Below, piece by piece: positions 20,122-20,371 of a stretch of 20,371 bases of DNA. The notes under the pieces were generated by a model that was given only the letters and a program-made list of their open reading frames with translations, searched no databases and was not told where the DNA came from. The stretch's first letter is position 1. Each line of letters opens with the position of its first letter. This DNA comes from Hyphochytrium catenoides (Eukaryota; Sar; Hyphochytriomycetes; Hyphochytriales; Hyphochytriaceae): assembly GCA_900088475.1 (NCBI GenBank), contig FLMG01003049.1:3067-23437 (forward strand), read 5' to 3'. Both the position numbers and the translations under genes were made by a program.

Positions 20122-20371
20122 CTAAAGCGCTACTCCTTGGCGCTCTTCCACTCTACGATGCCCTCTAAGGGTTCCTCCGTGGCCTTTTTGCTTCTTGTTT
20201 GCTCTGAGAGCCTGGGCCTTGCTCGCGATTGAGAAGGCAAGTGACCTCAACTCAGCACGGAGCCAGATCTCTCTACTTCTCTCCAAGTAACAACAGCATT
20301 GGCCTTGGAATGAGCTCGAAGTTCGCGGGTTTTCCTCTCTTGGTGTTTTAAAGTTTCGGAAAGCTTCATGA
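20122..20371 (-). CDS. Possible 3' end of an unidentified gene upstream of DDB1
   Basis: A minus-strand frame is open from the window edge to TAG at 20124-20122, more than 80 codons, with a stretch that reads like protein: REIWLRAELRSLAFSIASK followed by a Lys/Arg/Gly-rich tail ending EERQGVAL. No start or splice site can be fixed, because the gene would continue beyond the window. A second minus frame over 20130-20240 is also open and ends VEWKSAKE, so frame choice is uncertain. The alternative is that this is simply the DDB1 5' flank and promoter. I cannot name a family. Confidence 0.3.
   Translation of the reverse strand, partial: HEAFRNFKTPREENPRTSSSFQGQCCCYLERSREIWLRAELRSLAFSIASKAQALRANKKQKGHGGTLRGHRRVEERQGVAL

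Noticed and set aside
1-20371. CRISPR arrays, insertion sequences, tRNA or rRNA genes
   Set aside because: I found no regularly spaced repeats, transposase motifs, or tRNA/rRNA signatures on either strand by eye. An automated tRNA scan would be needed to be certain.

Overview
The window is nuclear DNA from a compact, intron-bearing microbial eukaryote. Almost every recognisable gene is split by short GT-AG introns (about 55-314 bases), many donors read GTGAGN or GTAAGN, genes sit tens to hundreds of bases apart, and there are no transposons, operons or bacterial gene signals. An algal or stramenopile-type protist is my inference, from a plant/fungal-type zincless Fpg beside a pyruvate kinase with a mitochondrial-type leader. 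The sequence does not prove the lineage.

Layout. 1-4478 (+): the 5'-truncated body of an NSUN2/Trm4-type tRNA m5C methyltransferase, rebuilt from 14 exons. 4658-7048 (-): a four-exon pyruvate kinase, convergent with it. 7049-7747: a divergent promoter region. 7748-9996 (+): a five-exon formamidopyrimidine-DNA glycosylase with a long basic nuclear tail. 10013-10957 (-): a small seven-exon acidic/coiled-coil protein of unknown function, its stop only 16 bases from the glycosylase stop. 11026-11850 (-): a second unidentified multi-exon gene whose 5' end I could not resolve. 12300-13180 (+): UTP11, a small-subunit processome protein. 13181-14042: non-coding or unresolved. 14043-15872 (+): an intronless 4-coumarate-CoA-ligase-like acyl-CoA synthetase with a targeting leader. 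16329-20096 (-): DDB1, nearly one long exon. 20122-20371 (-): an open frame that may be the 3' end of another gene, stopping 25 bases upstream of the DDB1 start.

The genes are mainly housekeeping (tRNA modification, ribosome biogenesis, glycolysis, acyl activation, base excision repair, CUL4-DDB1 ubiquitin ligase/repair). They do not form one pathway. Two DNA-repair genes (Fpg, DDB1) share the window, but I read this as chance. I see no clear new molecular system. The most useful leads are the two unidentified minus-strand genes, a predicted K+-independent and probably mitochondrial pyruvate kinase, unusual substitutions in the Fpg core, and two stop-free in-frame introns inside the catalytic domain of the methyltransferase.
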